Shown in pieces: positions 42,857 to 51,820 of a DNA stretch of 64,000 nucleotides. The DNA lies in NCBI RefSeq assembly GCF_020510585.1, contig NZ_CP075190.1:1362001-1426000 (forward strand), written 5' to 3'. Below the pieces are notes generated by a model. It worked only from the letters and a program-made list of their open reading frames with translations, was not told the DNA's origin and ran no database searches. Source of the DNA: Ferribacterium limneticum. Lineage in GTDB: Bacteria; Pseudomonadota; Gammaproteobacteria; Burkholderiales; Rhodocyclaceae. The translations under genes were made by a program, and so were the position numbers. Each line of letters opens with the position of its first letter. The stretch's first letter is position 1.

Positions 42857-43516
42857 TTACTTGGTGCCGATGACTTCGATATCAACGCGACGATCCGGCT
42901 GCAGGCAGTCGATCAGGGCCTTGGTCTTGGCGTTACCCTTGCACTTGTCGCCGGTAACCGGCTGCTTCTCGCCCTTGCCTTCGGTGTAAACACGGTTGGC
43001 TTCGATGCCCTTGGCGACCAGGTATTCCTTGACGGCGGCAGCGCGCTTCTCGGACAGCTTCTGGTTGTAGGCGTCACCACCGATGCGGTCGGTGTGGCCA
43101 ACGGCCAGGATCACTTCAAGCTTGATGGCCTTGGCCTTGGAAACCAGCTCGTCGAGCTTGGCCTTGCCGGCCGGACGCAGGACAGCCTTGTTGAAGTCGA
43201 ACAGGGCGTCAGCAGCGACGGTGATCTTCTCGCCGGACGGCTTGACGCCGGTCGCAGCGGCCGGAGCCGGAGCGGCAGCAACCTTCGGTTCGCAGGCTTC
43301 CTTCGGCAGGAGGTCCTTGTCGCACTCGCAACCGGCCTTGTCGGCGGCAGCAGCGGCCGGGGTCCAGTAGCCATCACGCCAGCACAGGCCGAAACCGGAC
43401 TTGGCGACGACGTCACGGCCGTCGATCAGGTAAACGCGTTCTTGGGCAACAGCGGTAAAACCGATACCGGCCAGCAGGGCCAGAACCAGAGATTTCTTGG
43501 CGATATTTTTGATCAT
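42857..43516 (-). CDS. OmpA-family peptidoglycan-binding outer membrane protein
   Basis: A 219-residue exported protein. Signal peptide (1-24), a short tyrosine/cysteine region (LIDGRDVVAKSGFGLCWRDGYW, then CECDKDLLPKEACEP), an Ala/Pro linker, and a C-terminal OmpA-like domain at about 100-215: ALFDFNKAVLRPAGKAKLDELVSKA, VGHTDRIGGDAYNQKLSEKRAAAVKEYLVAKGI. Too short for the classical eight-stranded barrel, so it likely tethers the outer membrane to murein. Own promoter and terminator; strongly biased codon use suggests high expression. Confidence 0.9.
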   Translation of the reverse strand: MIKNIAKKSLVLALLAGIGFTAVAQERVYLIDGRDVVAKSGFGLCWRDGYWTPAAAAADKAGCECDKDLLPKEACEPKVAAAPAPAAATGVKPSGEKITVAADALFDFNKAVLRPAGKAKLDELVSKAKAIKLEVILAVGHTDRIGGDAYNQKLSEKRAAAVKEYLVAKGIEANRVYTEGKGEKQPVTGDKCKGNAKTKALIDCLQPDRRVDIEVIGTK

Positions 43517-43571
43517 TGTTTTCCCTCGTTGAAGAAAATTTGAAAATCTTTAACCCGCGTTATGGCGAAGC

Positions 43572-44906
43572 TCAAGGCTGCCGGCGGACTTCCAAACCAT
43601 TTTGCCATAGTGCAACGGCCGATTCCAAGTGCTTTTGGTCGTTGTTGAGTAAAGTTTTGTGGTCTACGCAACACTTTCCGGCCACCCATACATGACTAAC
43701 GCATTCTCGCCCGGCAACATTGACCAGATGTGACAGCGGATCGAAACATGGGCGCATTTCAAGTGCGCCGAGGTCGACGGCACAAAGGTCGGCAGACTTT
43801 CCGGGAGAAATCGAGCCGATTTCCTTGCCCAGGCCCAACGCATTGGCCGCGTTGAGGGTTGCCATGCGCAGGATTTCGTGAGCGGGCAGGGCGCTGGCAT
43901 CTCCCGTCAGGCCTTTTGCGAGAAGGGAGGCCAGACGCATTTCGCCGAACAGGTCGAGGCGGTTGTTGCTGGCTGCGCCGTCGGTACCCAGTCCGACATT
44001 GATGCCTAGTTGTCGCATCCGCGCCACAGGCGCAAAGCCGCTGGCCAGCTTGAGATTGGATGTCGGGCAGTGGGCGATGCTGCAGCCGGTGGACGCCAGT
44101 AGCTGCAATTCGTCTTCGTCAAGGTGTACGGCGTGCACGCCGATGAAATTGGGGCCAAGCTGACCAAGCTGGCGCAGGCGCTCGAGCGGTCGGTGCTGGT
44201 GTTGCTTCAGACTCTCCTCGATTTCCTGTCGCGTTTCGTGAATATGGCAATGAACCGGCAGGTTCATCTGCTCGGAAAGCGTCAGAATTCTGTCGAAAGT
44301 GCTGTCGGCGACGGTGTAGGGGGCGTGCGGGGCAAGGCAGAAGCCGATCAGCGGGTCGTTCAGCCAGGTTTCGCGAACAGCCAGTCCTTTGTTCAGATAA
44401 TCGTCGGCGTCGCTGGCATAGGGCGTCGGGAATTCCAGCGCAATGATGCCGAGCATGGCGCGCATGCCGGCTTCGGAGGCGGCGGCTGCGGCGGCCTCGG
44501 GGAAGAAATACATGTCGTTGAAGCAGGTGATGCCACCCTTGAGCATTTCGGCGCAGGCGAGGCGGGTTCCGTCGTAGACGAACTGGGCCGACATATGGGC
44601 CGCTTCGGCCGGCCAGATGTGATTTTGCAACCAATCCATGAGCGGCAGGTCATCGGCCAGGCCGCGCATCAGGGTCATGGCGGCATGGGTGTGCAGATTG
44701 ATCAGGCCGGGGATCAGGATGTGATCCGGTAAGTTGACATGCTTGCCCGGCGCAAAGCGGGCGTGGGCTTCGCCACTGGGCAAAATGGCCAGAATGCGAC
44801 CGTTGTCGACGGCGACGGCATGGTTGGTTAGGACGAGATCGGATTCGACCGTGGCAATCCAGCGGGCGTCGATCAGCAGGTCGATGACTTGGGGTGTTGT
44901 TGTCAT
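43572..44906 (-). CDS. mtaD: TRZ/ATZ-family deaminase (5'-methylthioadenosine/SAH deaminase type)
   Basis: A 444-residue amidohydrolase-fold enzyme. Metal ligands: LINLHTHAAMTLMRGLADDLPLMDWLQNHIWPAEA, HCHIHETRQEIEESL, GVHAVHLDEDE and LGTDGAASNNRLDLFGEMRLA. The group converts S-adenosylhomocysteine or methylthioadenosine to the inosine derivative. Gene order mtaD-ubiG (through the OmpA gene here) is common in betaproteobacteria, and the enzyme would remove the SAH made by UbiG and similar methyltransferases. The exact substrate is not proven by sequence. Confidence 0.85.
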   Translation of the reverse strand: MTTTPQVIDLLIDARWIATVESDLVLTNHAVAVDNGRILAILPSGEAHARFAPGKHVNLPDHILIPGLINLHTHAAMTLMRGLADDLPLMDWLQNHIWPAEAAHMSAQFVYDGTRLACAEMLKGGITCFNDMYFFPEAAAAAASEAGMRAMLGIIALEFPTPYASDADDYLNKGLAVRETWLNDPLIGFCLAPHAPYTVADSTFDRILTLSEQMNLPVHCHIHETRQEIEESLKQHQHRPLERLRQLGQLGPNFIGVHAVHLDEDELQLLASTGCSIAHCPTSNLKLASGFAPVARMRQLGINVGLGTDGAASNNRLDLFGEMRLASLLAKGLTGDASALPAHEILRMATLNAANALGLGKEIGSISPGKSADLCAVDLGALEMRPCFDPLSHLVNVAGRECVSHVWVAGKCCVDHKTLLNNDQKHLESAVALWQNGLEVRRQP

Positions 44907-45004
44907 GTAAAACGGGGTCTGTACGGTTAAGTTGGCGTGTTAAAATAGCAAATTACGCTTGAATCAACTAATAAGGCATCGCGCAAGCGGTGCGACTGTG
45001 AGAC
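44907..45004. promoter_or_regulatory. Divergent promoter region of mtaD and gyrA
   Basis: AT-rich stretch with TTAAAATAG near 44940-44947 as the best -10-like element toward gyrA; no clear -35. It has no repeat copy and no recognisable operator. Confidence 0.4.
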
Positions 45005-47653
45005 ATGGACCAATTCGCCAAAGAAACATTGCCGATCAGCCTCGAAGACGAGATGCGGCGTTCTTATCTCGATTACGCGATGAGCGTGATCGTTGGCCGG
45101 GCGTTGCCGGATGCGCGCGACGGCCTGAAGCCGGTGCATCGCCGGGTGTTGTTCGCGATGCACGAGCTGAACAATGACTGGAACAAGGCGTACAAGAAAT
45201 CGGCGCGTATCGTCGGCGACGTGATCGGTAAATACCACCCGCACGGCGACACGGCAGTCTATGACACGATCGTCCGCATGGCGCAGAATTTCTCGCTGCG
45301 TTACATGCTGGTCGATGGCCAGGGCAACTTCGGTTCGGTCGACGGCGACAACGCGGCGGCGATGCGTTATACCGAAGTCCGGATGGCCAAGATCGGTCAT
45401 CAGTTGCTCGAAGACCTCGACAAGGAAACCGTCGATTTCGGGCCGAACTACGACGGTTCGGAAAACGAGCCACTGGTCATGCCGGCGCGCATCCCCAATC
45501 TGCTGATCAACGGCTCGTCCGGTATCGCGGTGGGCATGGCGACCAATATTCCGCCGCACAACCTCAACGAAGTCATCGCCGGTTGTCTGGCCATGCTGGA
45601 AAATCCGGCGATCACCATCGAGGAATTGATTGCCTACATCCCGGCGCCTGACTTCCCGACGGCTGGCCTGATCTACGGCATGACGGGCGTGCGCGAGGGT
45701 TACCAGACCGGCCGCGGCCGCGTCATCATGCGCGCTCGCACCCATTTCGAGGACATGGAAAAGGGCAATGGTCGTCAGGCGCTGATCGTCGACGAGATTC
45801 CCTACCAGGTTAACAAGAAGTCGCTGATCGAGAAGATCGCCGAGCTGGTTAACGAGAAGAAAATCGACGGCATCTCCGATATTCGCGACGAGTCGGACAA
45901 GTCCGGCATGCGGGTCGTCATCGAACTGAAGCGCGGCGAAGTCGGCGAGGTCATCCTCAATAACCTGTACAAGCAGACGCAACTGCAGGACACCTTCGGC
46001 ATGAACATGGTCGCGCTGGTCGACGGCCAGCCGCGCCTGCTCAACCTCAAGCAGATGCTCGAATGCTTCCTGTCGCACCGTCGCGAAGTCATCACGCGGC
46101 GCACCGTTTTCGAGCTGCGCAAGGCGCGCGAACGCGGTCACATCCTCGAAGGTCTGGCCGTTGCGCTGTCCAACGTCGACGACATCATCACCCTGATCAA
46201 GGCGGCGCCGACGCCGGCTGACGCCAAACGCGGCCTCATGGAGCGCACCTGGCGTAGCGCCGTGGTCGAGGAAATGCTGGTGCGTGCTGCTTCCGACGCT
46301 TCGCGCCCGGATGGTCTGGCCCCGGAGTTCGGTTTGTCGGAGCAGGGTTATCGTCTCTCCGATGCCCAAGCCCAGGCCATTCTCGAGTTGCGTCTGCAAC
46401 GCCTGACCGGTCTCGAGCAGGACAAGATCGTCAGCGAGTACAAGGATGTCATGGCCAAGATCCTCGATCTGCTCGACATCCTGGCCAAGCCGGAACGCAT
46501 TACCGAAATCATCGTCACCGAACTGGTGGCGATTCGCGAGCAGTTCGGCGACGAGCGTCGCTCGGAAATCATCCTGCAGACGCACGAACTTAGCCTCGAA
46601 GATTTGATCACGCCGCAGGACATGGTGGTCACGCTGTCGCATGGCGGCTACATCAAGGCCCAACCGCTGGCCGACTACCGGGCCCAGCGCCGGGGCGGGC
46701 GTGGCAAGCAGGCGGCGGCGATCAAGGAAGAGGATTTCGTCGATCATCTGTTTGTCGCCAACACCCACGATTTCATCCTGTGTTTCTCGAACCGCGGTCG
46801 TTGCTACTGGCTCAAAGTTTATGAAGCACCGCAGGGCAGCCGGGTCAGCCGCGGCAAGCCGATCGTCAATCTCTTCCCGCTCGAAGAGGGCGAACGGATC
46901 AACGCCGTGCTGCCGGTCAAGGAATTCTCCGACGACCAGTTTGTGTTCATGGCGACCGTCATGGGTACGGTCAAGAAGACCCCGCTCTCCGATTACTCGA
47001 ACCCGCGCAAGGCCGGCATCATCGCTGTTACGCTGGATGAAGGCGATTACCTGATCGGCGTCGAGCTGACCAGCGGGACGAGCGATATCGTGCTGGTTTC
47101 CAATGCCGGCAAGGCGGTGTGGTTCGACGAAGAAGATGTCCGTCCGATGGGCCGTGGCGCCCGTGGCGTGCGCGGCATGCGTCTGATGGAAAATCAGTCG
47201 GTGATTTCGTTGCTGGTTGCCGATAACGATCAGCAGACCGTGCTCGTCGCTACCGAAAACGGTTACGGCAAGCGCACCGTGCTGGCCGATTTCCGCCATT
47301 CCGGTCGCGGTACGCAGGGCGTGCGCGCCATTGCCGACAGCGAACGCAACGGCATCGTCGTTGGCGCCAAGCTGGTCAATGACGAAGACGAAATCATGCT
47401 GATCACCACCGGTGGCGTGCTGATCCGGACCCGGGTTGCGGAAATCCGCGGTATGGGCCGGGCAACGCAGGGCGTCACGCTGATCTCGCTGGATGACGGC
47501 GAGAAGCTGGCCGGTCTGGAGAAGGTCGCTGAATCGGTGGCCGAGGTCGATGCTGAAGTCGAAATTGATGCTGATTCGGTGAATCCCACGGTCAACCCGG
47601 AAAATGAGCAAAATCCGGAATCATCCGAACCCAACGAAGGTGGAGAAGCATAA
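45005..47653 (+). CDS. gyrA: DNA gyrase subunit A
   Basis: An 882-residue GyrA. Catalytic Tyr is in [13 protein letters not shown]; the quinolone region [22 protein letters not shown] has Thr and Asp at the two positions usually linked to resistance. The C-terminal beta-pinwheel has the GyrA box [12 protein letters not shown]. Ends in an acidic tail ([24 protein letters not shown]), whose codons include a diverged dispersed-repeat copy (47586-47620). The serC ATG follows directly after the stop. Confidence 0.98.
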   Translation: MDQFAKETLPISLEDEMRRSYLDYAMSVIVGRALPDARDGLKPVHRRVLFAMHELNNDWNKAYKKSARIVGDVIGKYHPHGDTAVYDTIVRMAQNFSLRYMLVDGQGNFGSVDGDNAAAMRYTEVRMAKIGHQLLEDLDKETVDFGPNYDGSENEPLVMPARIPNLLINGSSGIAVGMATNIPPHNLNEVIAGCLAMLENPAITIEELIAYIPAPDFPTAGLIYGMTGVREGYQTGRGRVIMRARTHFEDMEKGNGRQALIVDEIPYQVNKKSLIEKIAELVNEKKIDGISDIRDESDKSGMRVVIELKRGEVGEVILNNLYKQTQLQDTFGMNMVALVDGQPRLLNLKQMLECFLSHRREVITRRTVFELRKARERGHILEGLAVALSNVDDIITLIKAAPTPADAKRGLMERTWRSAVVEEMLVRAASDASRPDGLAPEFGLSEQGYRLSDAQAQAILELRLQRLTGLEQDKIVSEYKDVMAKILDLLDILAKPERITEIIVTELVAIREQFGDERRSEIILQTHELSLEDLITPQDMVVTLSHGGYIKAQPLADYRAQRRGGRGKQAAAIKEEDFVDHLFVANTHDFILCFSNRGRCYWLKVYEAPQGSRVSRGKPIVNLFPLEEGERINAVLPVKEFSDDQFVFMATVMGTVKKTPLSDYSNPRKAGIIAVTLDEGDYLIGVELTSGTSDIVLVSNAGKAVWFDEEDVRPMGRGARGVRGMRLMENQSVISLLVADNDQQTVLVATENGYGKRTVLADFRHSGRGTQGVRAIADSERNGIVVGAKLVNDEDEIMLITTGGVLIRTRVAEIRGMGRATQGVTLISLDDGEKLAGLEKVAESVAEVDAEVEIDADSVNPTVNPENEQNPESSEPNEGGEA
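47586..47620 (+). repeat. Dispersed uptake-like repeat, diverged copy
   Basis: CCACGGTCAACCCGGAAAAT then GAGCAAAATCCGGAA; one inserted C in the core. Lies in the acidic tail of gyrA, a region free to vary. Confidence 0.5.
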
Positions 47654-48739
47654 ATGAGCCGCATCTGGAATTTCAGCGCCGGTCCGGCTGCTCTTCCCGA
47701 GGAAGTCCTGCGCCAGGCGCAGGAAGAACTGCTCGACTGGCATGGCGCCGGTTGCAGCGTCATGGAAATGAGCCATCGCGGCAAGGAATTCGGCAGCATT
47801 CTCGGCCAGGCCGAAGCCGACCTGCGCGAGTTGATGGGCATTCCCGAGCAGTACAAAGTGCTTTTCCTGCAGGGCGGGGCGACGCAGCAGTTCGCGCAGA
47901 TTCCGATGAACCTGCTGGCTGGTCGTTCGGCCGACTACATCGTGACCGGTTCGTGGTCGAAGAAAGCTTTCAAGGAAGCGCAACGCATCGGCAATGTCCG
48001 TTGTGCCGCGACGACCGAGAGCAGCGGTTTCACCCGCCTGCCGGTGGCCGAGGAAATCAAGCTCGACCCGTTCGCTGCATACCTCCACGTGTGCACCAAC
48101 GAAACGATCCACGGCGTCGAAATCCCGGCCGAGCGCATAGCTGATACCGGCGTGCCGCTGGTGGCCGACATGTCGTCGCATATCCTGTCGCGGCCGGTCA
48201 ATGTCGAGAAATTCGGCCTGATCTACGCCGGGGCGCAGAAGAATATCGGCCCATCCGGCGTGACGCTGGTCGTCGTTCATCGCGATCTGCTCGGCATGGC
48301 TCCGTTGAACATCCCGACGGTGATGGATTACGCCGTCATGGCCGAAAACGGCTCGATGCTCAACACGCCGCCGACCTTCGGCATCTACATCGCCGGCCTG
48401 GTTTTCCAGTGGCTCAAGCGGCAAGGCGGTTTGTCGGGCATTGCCACGGTCAACGCGGAAAAAGCGCGAATTTTGTATTCCGCCATCGACGACTCCGACG
48501 GCTTCTACACCAACCCGGTCGATCCGGATTGCCGCTCGGCCATGAACGTGCCGTTCATAATCAGCAATGCCGATCTCGATGCGGCTTTCCTGGCCGAGGC
48601 CAAGGCGGCTGGCGTGCTCGGCTTGAAGGGCCACAAGTCGGTTGGCGGTATGCGCGCCTCGATCTACAACGCCGTGTCGCTGGAGGCCGTGCAGGCGCTG
48701 GTGGCATTCATGAACGATTTCGCCAAACGTAACGGTTGA
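47654..48739 (+). CDS. serC: Phosphoserine aminotransferase
   Basis: A 361-residue PLP enzyme making phosphoserine from 3-phosphohydroxypyruvate (and the equivalent step of PLP synthesis). Landmarks: WNFSAGPAALPEEVLRQAQEELLDWHGAGCSVMEMSHRG, GGATQQFAQIPMNLL, the catalytic Lys in LIYAGAQKNIGPSGVTLV, TPPTFGIYIAGLVFQWLK and GHKSVGGMRASIYNAVSLEAVQALV. Begins immediately after gyrA and leads into pheA. Confidence 0.98.
   Translation: MSRIWNFSAGPAALPEEVLRQAQEELLDWHGAGCSVMEMSHRGKEFGSILGQAEADLRELMGIPEQYKVLFLQGGATQQFAQIPMNLLAGRSADYIVTGSWSKKAFKEAQRIGNVRCAATTESSGFTRLPVAEEIKLDPFAAYLHVCTNETIHGVEIPAERIADTGVPLVADMSSHILSRPVNVEKFGLIYAGAQKNIGPSGVTLVVVHRDLLGMAPLNIPTVMDYAVMAENGSMLNTPPTFGIYIAGLVFQWLKRQGGLSGIATVNAEKARILYSAIDDSDGFYTNPVDPDCRSAMNVPFIISNADLDAAFLAEAKAAGVLGLKGHKSVGGMRASIYNAVSLEAVQALVAFMNDFAKRNG
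48443..48475 (+). repeat. Dispersed uptake-like repeat, diverged copy
   Basis: GCCACGGTCAACGCGGAAAAAG then CGCGAATTTTGTA inside serC; core with one change, first AT block kept. The weakest member listed. Confidence 0.4.
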
Positions 48740-48743
48740 GTTT

Positions 48744-49847
48744 ATGAGCGACCCGCAGCAAACCGACTTGCAGAAAGCCCTGGCCGGCGTGCGCGCCGAA
48801 ATCGACGGCATTGACAGCGAATTGCTGCGCCTGCTCAACCAGCGCGCCCGTTGCGCCCAGAAAGTTGGCGAGATCAAGGCCGAGCACGGCGAAGCCGGGC
48901 ATATCTACCGCCCGGAGCGCGAAGCCCAAGTCTTGCGCCGCCTGCAGGATGCCAATCCGGGTCCATTGCCAAACGAAAACATTACCTTCTTCTTCCGCGA
49001 GGTTATGTCGGCCTGTCTGTCGCTCGAAGAGCCGCTCGGCATTTCCTTCCTCGGGCCCCTCGGTTCCTTTACCGGCAGCGCGGCGACCAAGCATTTCGGC
49101 CATGCTGCGCGCTTGTTGCCGCAGGCGTCGATTGACGACGTTTTCCGTGAAGTCGAATCGGGTCACGCCCATTACGCCGTAGTGCCGGTCGAAAACTCGA
49201 CCGAAGGCGCCGTTGGCCGGACGATGGATCTGCTGCTCGGCACGCCGCTAAAGATTTGCGGTGAAGTGGTGCTGCGCATTCACCAGAATCTGCTGACCAA
49301 GGAAACCGATCTGGGCAAGATTACCAAGGTTTATTCGCACGCCCAGTCGCTGGCCCAGTGCCATGAATGGCTCAATCGCAACTTGCCGGGCATTCCGCGC
49401 ATTTCGGTGTCGAGCAATTCGCTGGCCGCCCAGATGGCGGCCGATGAGCCCGGTACGGCAGCGATTGCCGGTGTCGCTGCGGCCGAGCGCTACAACCTGC
49501 CCAAGCTGGTCGAAAACATCGAAGATGAGCCGAACAACACGACGCGCTTCCTGATCCTCGGCAAGCACGACGCGGCCATTTCCGGTCGCGACAAGACTTC
49601 GCTGATCATGTCGGCGCCGAACCGTACCGGCGCCCTGCACGAACTGCTGCTGCCCCTGTCGACGGCCGGCGTTTCGATGTGTCGCCTGGAATCGCGTCCT
49701 GCCAAGAATGCCTTGTGGGAATATGTTTTCTACGTCGATATCGAAGGCCATCACGACGAGCCGGCGATCAAGGCCGCGCTGGAAAAACTGGCTGGCTACG
49801 CCGCCTATCTGAAAATTCTCGGGTCTTACCCGGTTGCCGTTTATTAA
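48744..49847 (+). CDS. pheA: Chorismate mutase/prephenate dehydratase (P-protein)
   Basis: A 367-residue bifunctional enzyme of phenylalanine synthesis. Chorismate mutase at about 8-90 (VRAEIDGIDSELLRLLNQRARCAQKVGEIK), prephenate dehydratase at about 100-275 (ISFLGPLGSFTGSAATKHFG, YAVVPVENSTEGAVGRTMDLL, PNNTTRFLILGKH), and a C-terminal ACT domain (TGALHELLLPLSTAGVSMCRLESRP) for feedback by Phe. Four bases after serC. Part of the gyrA-serC-pheA-hisC-tyrA unit. Confidence 0.97.
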   Translation: MSDPQQTDLQKALAGVRAEIDGIDSELLRLLNQRARCAQKVGEIKAEHGEAGHIYRPEREAQVLRRLQDANPGPLPNENITFFFREVMSACLSLEEPLGISFLGPLGSFTGSAATKHFGHAARLLPQASIDDVFREVESGHAHYAVVPVENSTEGAVGRTMDLLLGTPLKICGEVVLRIHQNLLTKETDLGKITKVYSHAQSLAQCHEWLNRNLPGIPRISVSSNSLAAQMAADEPGTAAIAGVAAAERYNLPKLVENIEDEPNNTTRFLILGKHDAAISGRDKTSLIMSAPNRTGALHELLLPLSTAGVSMCRLESRPAKNALWEYVFYVDIEGHHDEPAIKAALEKLAGYAAYLKILGSYPVAVY

Positions 49848-49857
49848 GGAAGTTTCG

Positions 49858-50946
49858 ATGAGTCTTGCAGATCAGGCGCTGCCTTACGTCCGCGCCATTT
49901 CGCCCTATCAGCCGGGCAAGCCGATCACCGAACTGGCTCGCGAAATGGGTATTCCGGTCGAAAGCATCGTCAAGCTGGCATCCAACGAAAATCCGCTGGG
50001 CATGAGCCCGAAGGCGAAAATAGCGGTCGAGGCAGCGATCAGCGGCGTCGAGCGTTATCCCGATCAGTTTGACCTGATCAAGGCCGTCGCTCAGCGTTGT
50101 GGCGTGGAGCAAGGGCAAGTTGTTCTCGGTAACGGCTCAAATGATGTGCTCGATCTGGCCGCCCGCGTTTTTCTGGCGCCGGGCCGCTCGGCGGTTTTTG
50201 CCCAGCATGCCTTCGCCGTTTATCCCCTCGCCACCATTTCGACGGGTGCCGAGTTGATTTCTACGCCGGCCAAGAACTATGGTCACGATCTAGATGCCAT
50301 GCGCGCCGCCATCCGGCCGGATACGCGCATTATCTGGATCGCCAACCCGAACAATCCGACCGGCAATTTTGTGCCCTATCCGGAAGTGCGCGCTTTCCTG
50401 GAAGCAGTTCCGAAGGACGTGGTCGTCGTCCTCGACGAGGCCTACAACGAATACCTGCCGCCGGAAGATCGCGTCGATGTCGCGGGCTGGATCAAGGATT
50501 TCCCCAATCTGGTCGTCTGCCGCACCTTGTCGAAGATCTACGGCCTGGCCGGGCTGCGCATCGGTTATGCGCTGGCTTCGGCCGAGGTGGCGGATCTCAT
50601 GAACCGCGTTCGCCAGCCATTCAACGTCAATAATCTGGCGCTGGCCGGGGCCCTGGCGGCGCTCGATGACGACGAGTTTCTGCAGGCCAGCTACGAACTG
50701 AACCGGCGCGGCATGGCGCAGATCGTCGCCGGCCTTGAGAAGTTGGGTCTCGAATACATCAAGCCGCACGGCAACTTCGTCACCTTCAAGGTGGGCGACG
50801 GTGCCGGGGTCAATCAGAAGCTTCTCAAGCAGGGCGTCATCATCCGGCCGATCGGCGGCTACGGCCTGCCGGAATGGCTGCGCGTCACCATCGGTACCGA
50901 ACCTGAAAACGCCCGCTTCCTCGAAGCGTTGGAGCAGGTGCTTTAA
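49858..50946 (+). CDS. hisC: Histidinol-phosphate aminotransferase
   Basis: A 362-residue class-II aminotransferase. Start at 49858 (MSLADQALPYVRAISPYQPGKP) after AAGGAAG; an upstream ATG at 49834 lies inside pheA. Signature: ANPNNPTGNFVP and PLP Lys in CRTLSKIYGLAGLRIGYALAS. A second hisC copy in the aromatic operon is common, and the enzyme may also act on prephenate or aromatic keto acids, in line with its neighbours. Confidence 0.94.
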   Translation: MSLADQALPYVRAISPYQPGKPITELAREMGIPVESIVKLASNENPLGMSPKAKIAVEAAISGVERYPDQFDLIKAVAQRCGVEQGQVVLGNGSNDVLDLAARVFLAPGRSAVFAQHAFAVYPLATISTGAELISTPAKNYGHDLDAMRAAIRPDTRIIWIANPNNPTGNFVPYPEVRAFLEAVPKDVVVVLDEAYNEYLPPEDRVDVAGWIKDFPNLVVCRTLSKIYGLAGLRIGYALASAEVADLMNRVRQPFNVNNLALAGALAALDDDEFLQASYELNRRGMAQIVAGLEKLGLEYIKPHGNFVTFKVGDGAGVNQKLLKQGVIIRPIGGYGLPEWLRVTIGTEPENARFLEALEQVL

Positions 50947-50950
50947 GCCA

Positions 50951-51820
50951 ATGGCCGAATTCGGCAAAGTCGTCGTCTTTGGCACCGGCCTGATCGGCGG
51001 CTCCTTCTCATTGGCACTCAAGGAAGCGGAGGCGGTCGAGGAGGTCGTTGGTTTCGGTCGTACGCCGGCTACCTTGCGCAAAGCACAGGAACTGGGCGTC
51101 ATCGACCGGGCCGGGATCAACCCGACCCATGAAATCGAAGACGCCGACATTGTGCTGGTGGCAACGCCGGTGGCGCAGATGGCGGATATTTTCGAACGTA
51201 TCGGACCGTATCTCGGCCCGAATACCATCGTCACCGACGGCGGTTCGACCAAGGGCGACGTGGTTGCTGCCGCTCGGGCTGCGCTGGGCGACCGGATCGG
51301 CCAGTTCGTGCCGGCCCACCCCATTGCCGGCGCCGAAAATAGCGGTCCGGCAGCGGCGCGCTGGGATCTCTATCAGGGCAAGAAGGTCGTCGTAACGCCC
51401 TTGCCGGAAAACAGCGACGAGGCGCTCGACCACATCAAGCGCGCCTGGTCGCTTTGCGGTGCCGACATCTATGAACTGACGCCGGAAATGCACGACCGCG
51501 TCTTCGCGGCGGTCAGTCATCTGCCGCATCTGCTGTCCTACGCGCTGGTGCATCAACTGGCTGTGCGCGACGATGCCGATCTGTTCTTTACTTTTGCTGC
51601 CTCGGGCTTCCGCGACTTCACGCGGATCGCCGCCAGCCACCCGGAAATGTGGCGGGATATCTGCCTCGCCAACCGCGAAGCACTGCTCGGCGAACTGGAT
51701 TGCTATCGTGCGCAGCTCGACGAACTGCGCACGGCGCTGGCACGCAATGATGGCGAACGCCTCGAAGAGGTCTTTGGCATCGCGCGTCGCGCCCGCCGCG
51801 ACTGGGCCGGCGAGGGCTGA
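50951..51820 (+). CDS. tyrA: Prephenate dehydrogenase
   Basis: A 289-residue TyrA for tyrosine synthesis. NAD(P) motif VVVFGTGLIGGSFSLAL, then FVPAHPIAGAENSGPAAARWDLYQGKKVVVTPL, DRVFAAVSHLPHLLSYALVHQL (catalytic His) and SGFRDFTRIAASHPEMWRDI. Start at 50951 is four bases after the hisC stop. Normally followed by aroA and cmk in related bacteria; here its stop overlaps the start of the DNA ligase gene (TGATG) instead. Confidence 0.95.
   Translation: MAEFGKVVVFGTGLIGGSFSLALKEAEAVEEVVGFGRTPATLRKAQELGVIDRAGINPTHEIEDADIVLVATPVAQMADIFERIGPYLGPNTIVTDGGSTKGDVVAAARAALGDRIGQFVPAHPIAGAENSGPAAARWDLYQGKKVVVTPLPENSDEALDHIKRAWSLCGADIYELTPEMHDRVFAAVSHLPHLLSYALVHQLAVRDDADLFFTFAASGFRDFTRIAASHPEMWRDICLANREALLGELDCYRAQLDELRTALARNDGERLEEVFGIARRARRDWAGEG

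Noticed and set aside
44927..47611. 894-residue reverse-strand open frame
   Set aside because: Exactly antisense to gyrA; composition is that of a GC-rich shadow frame with no recognisable domain.
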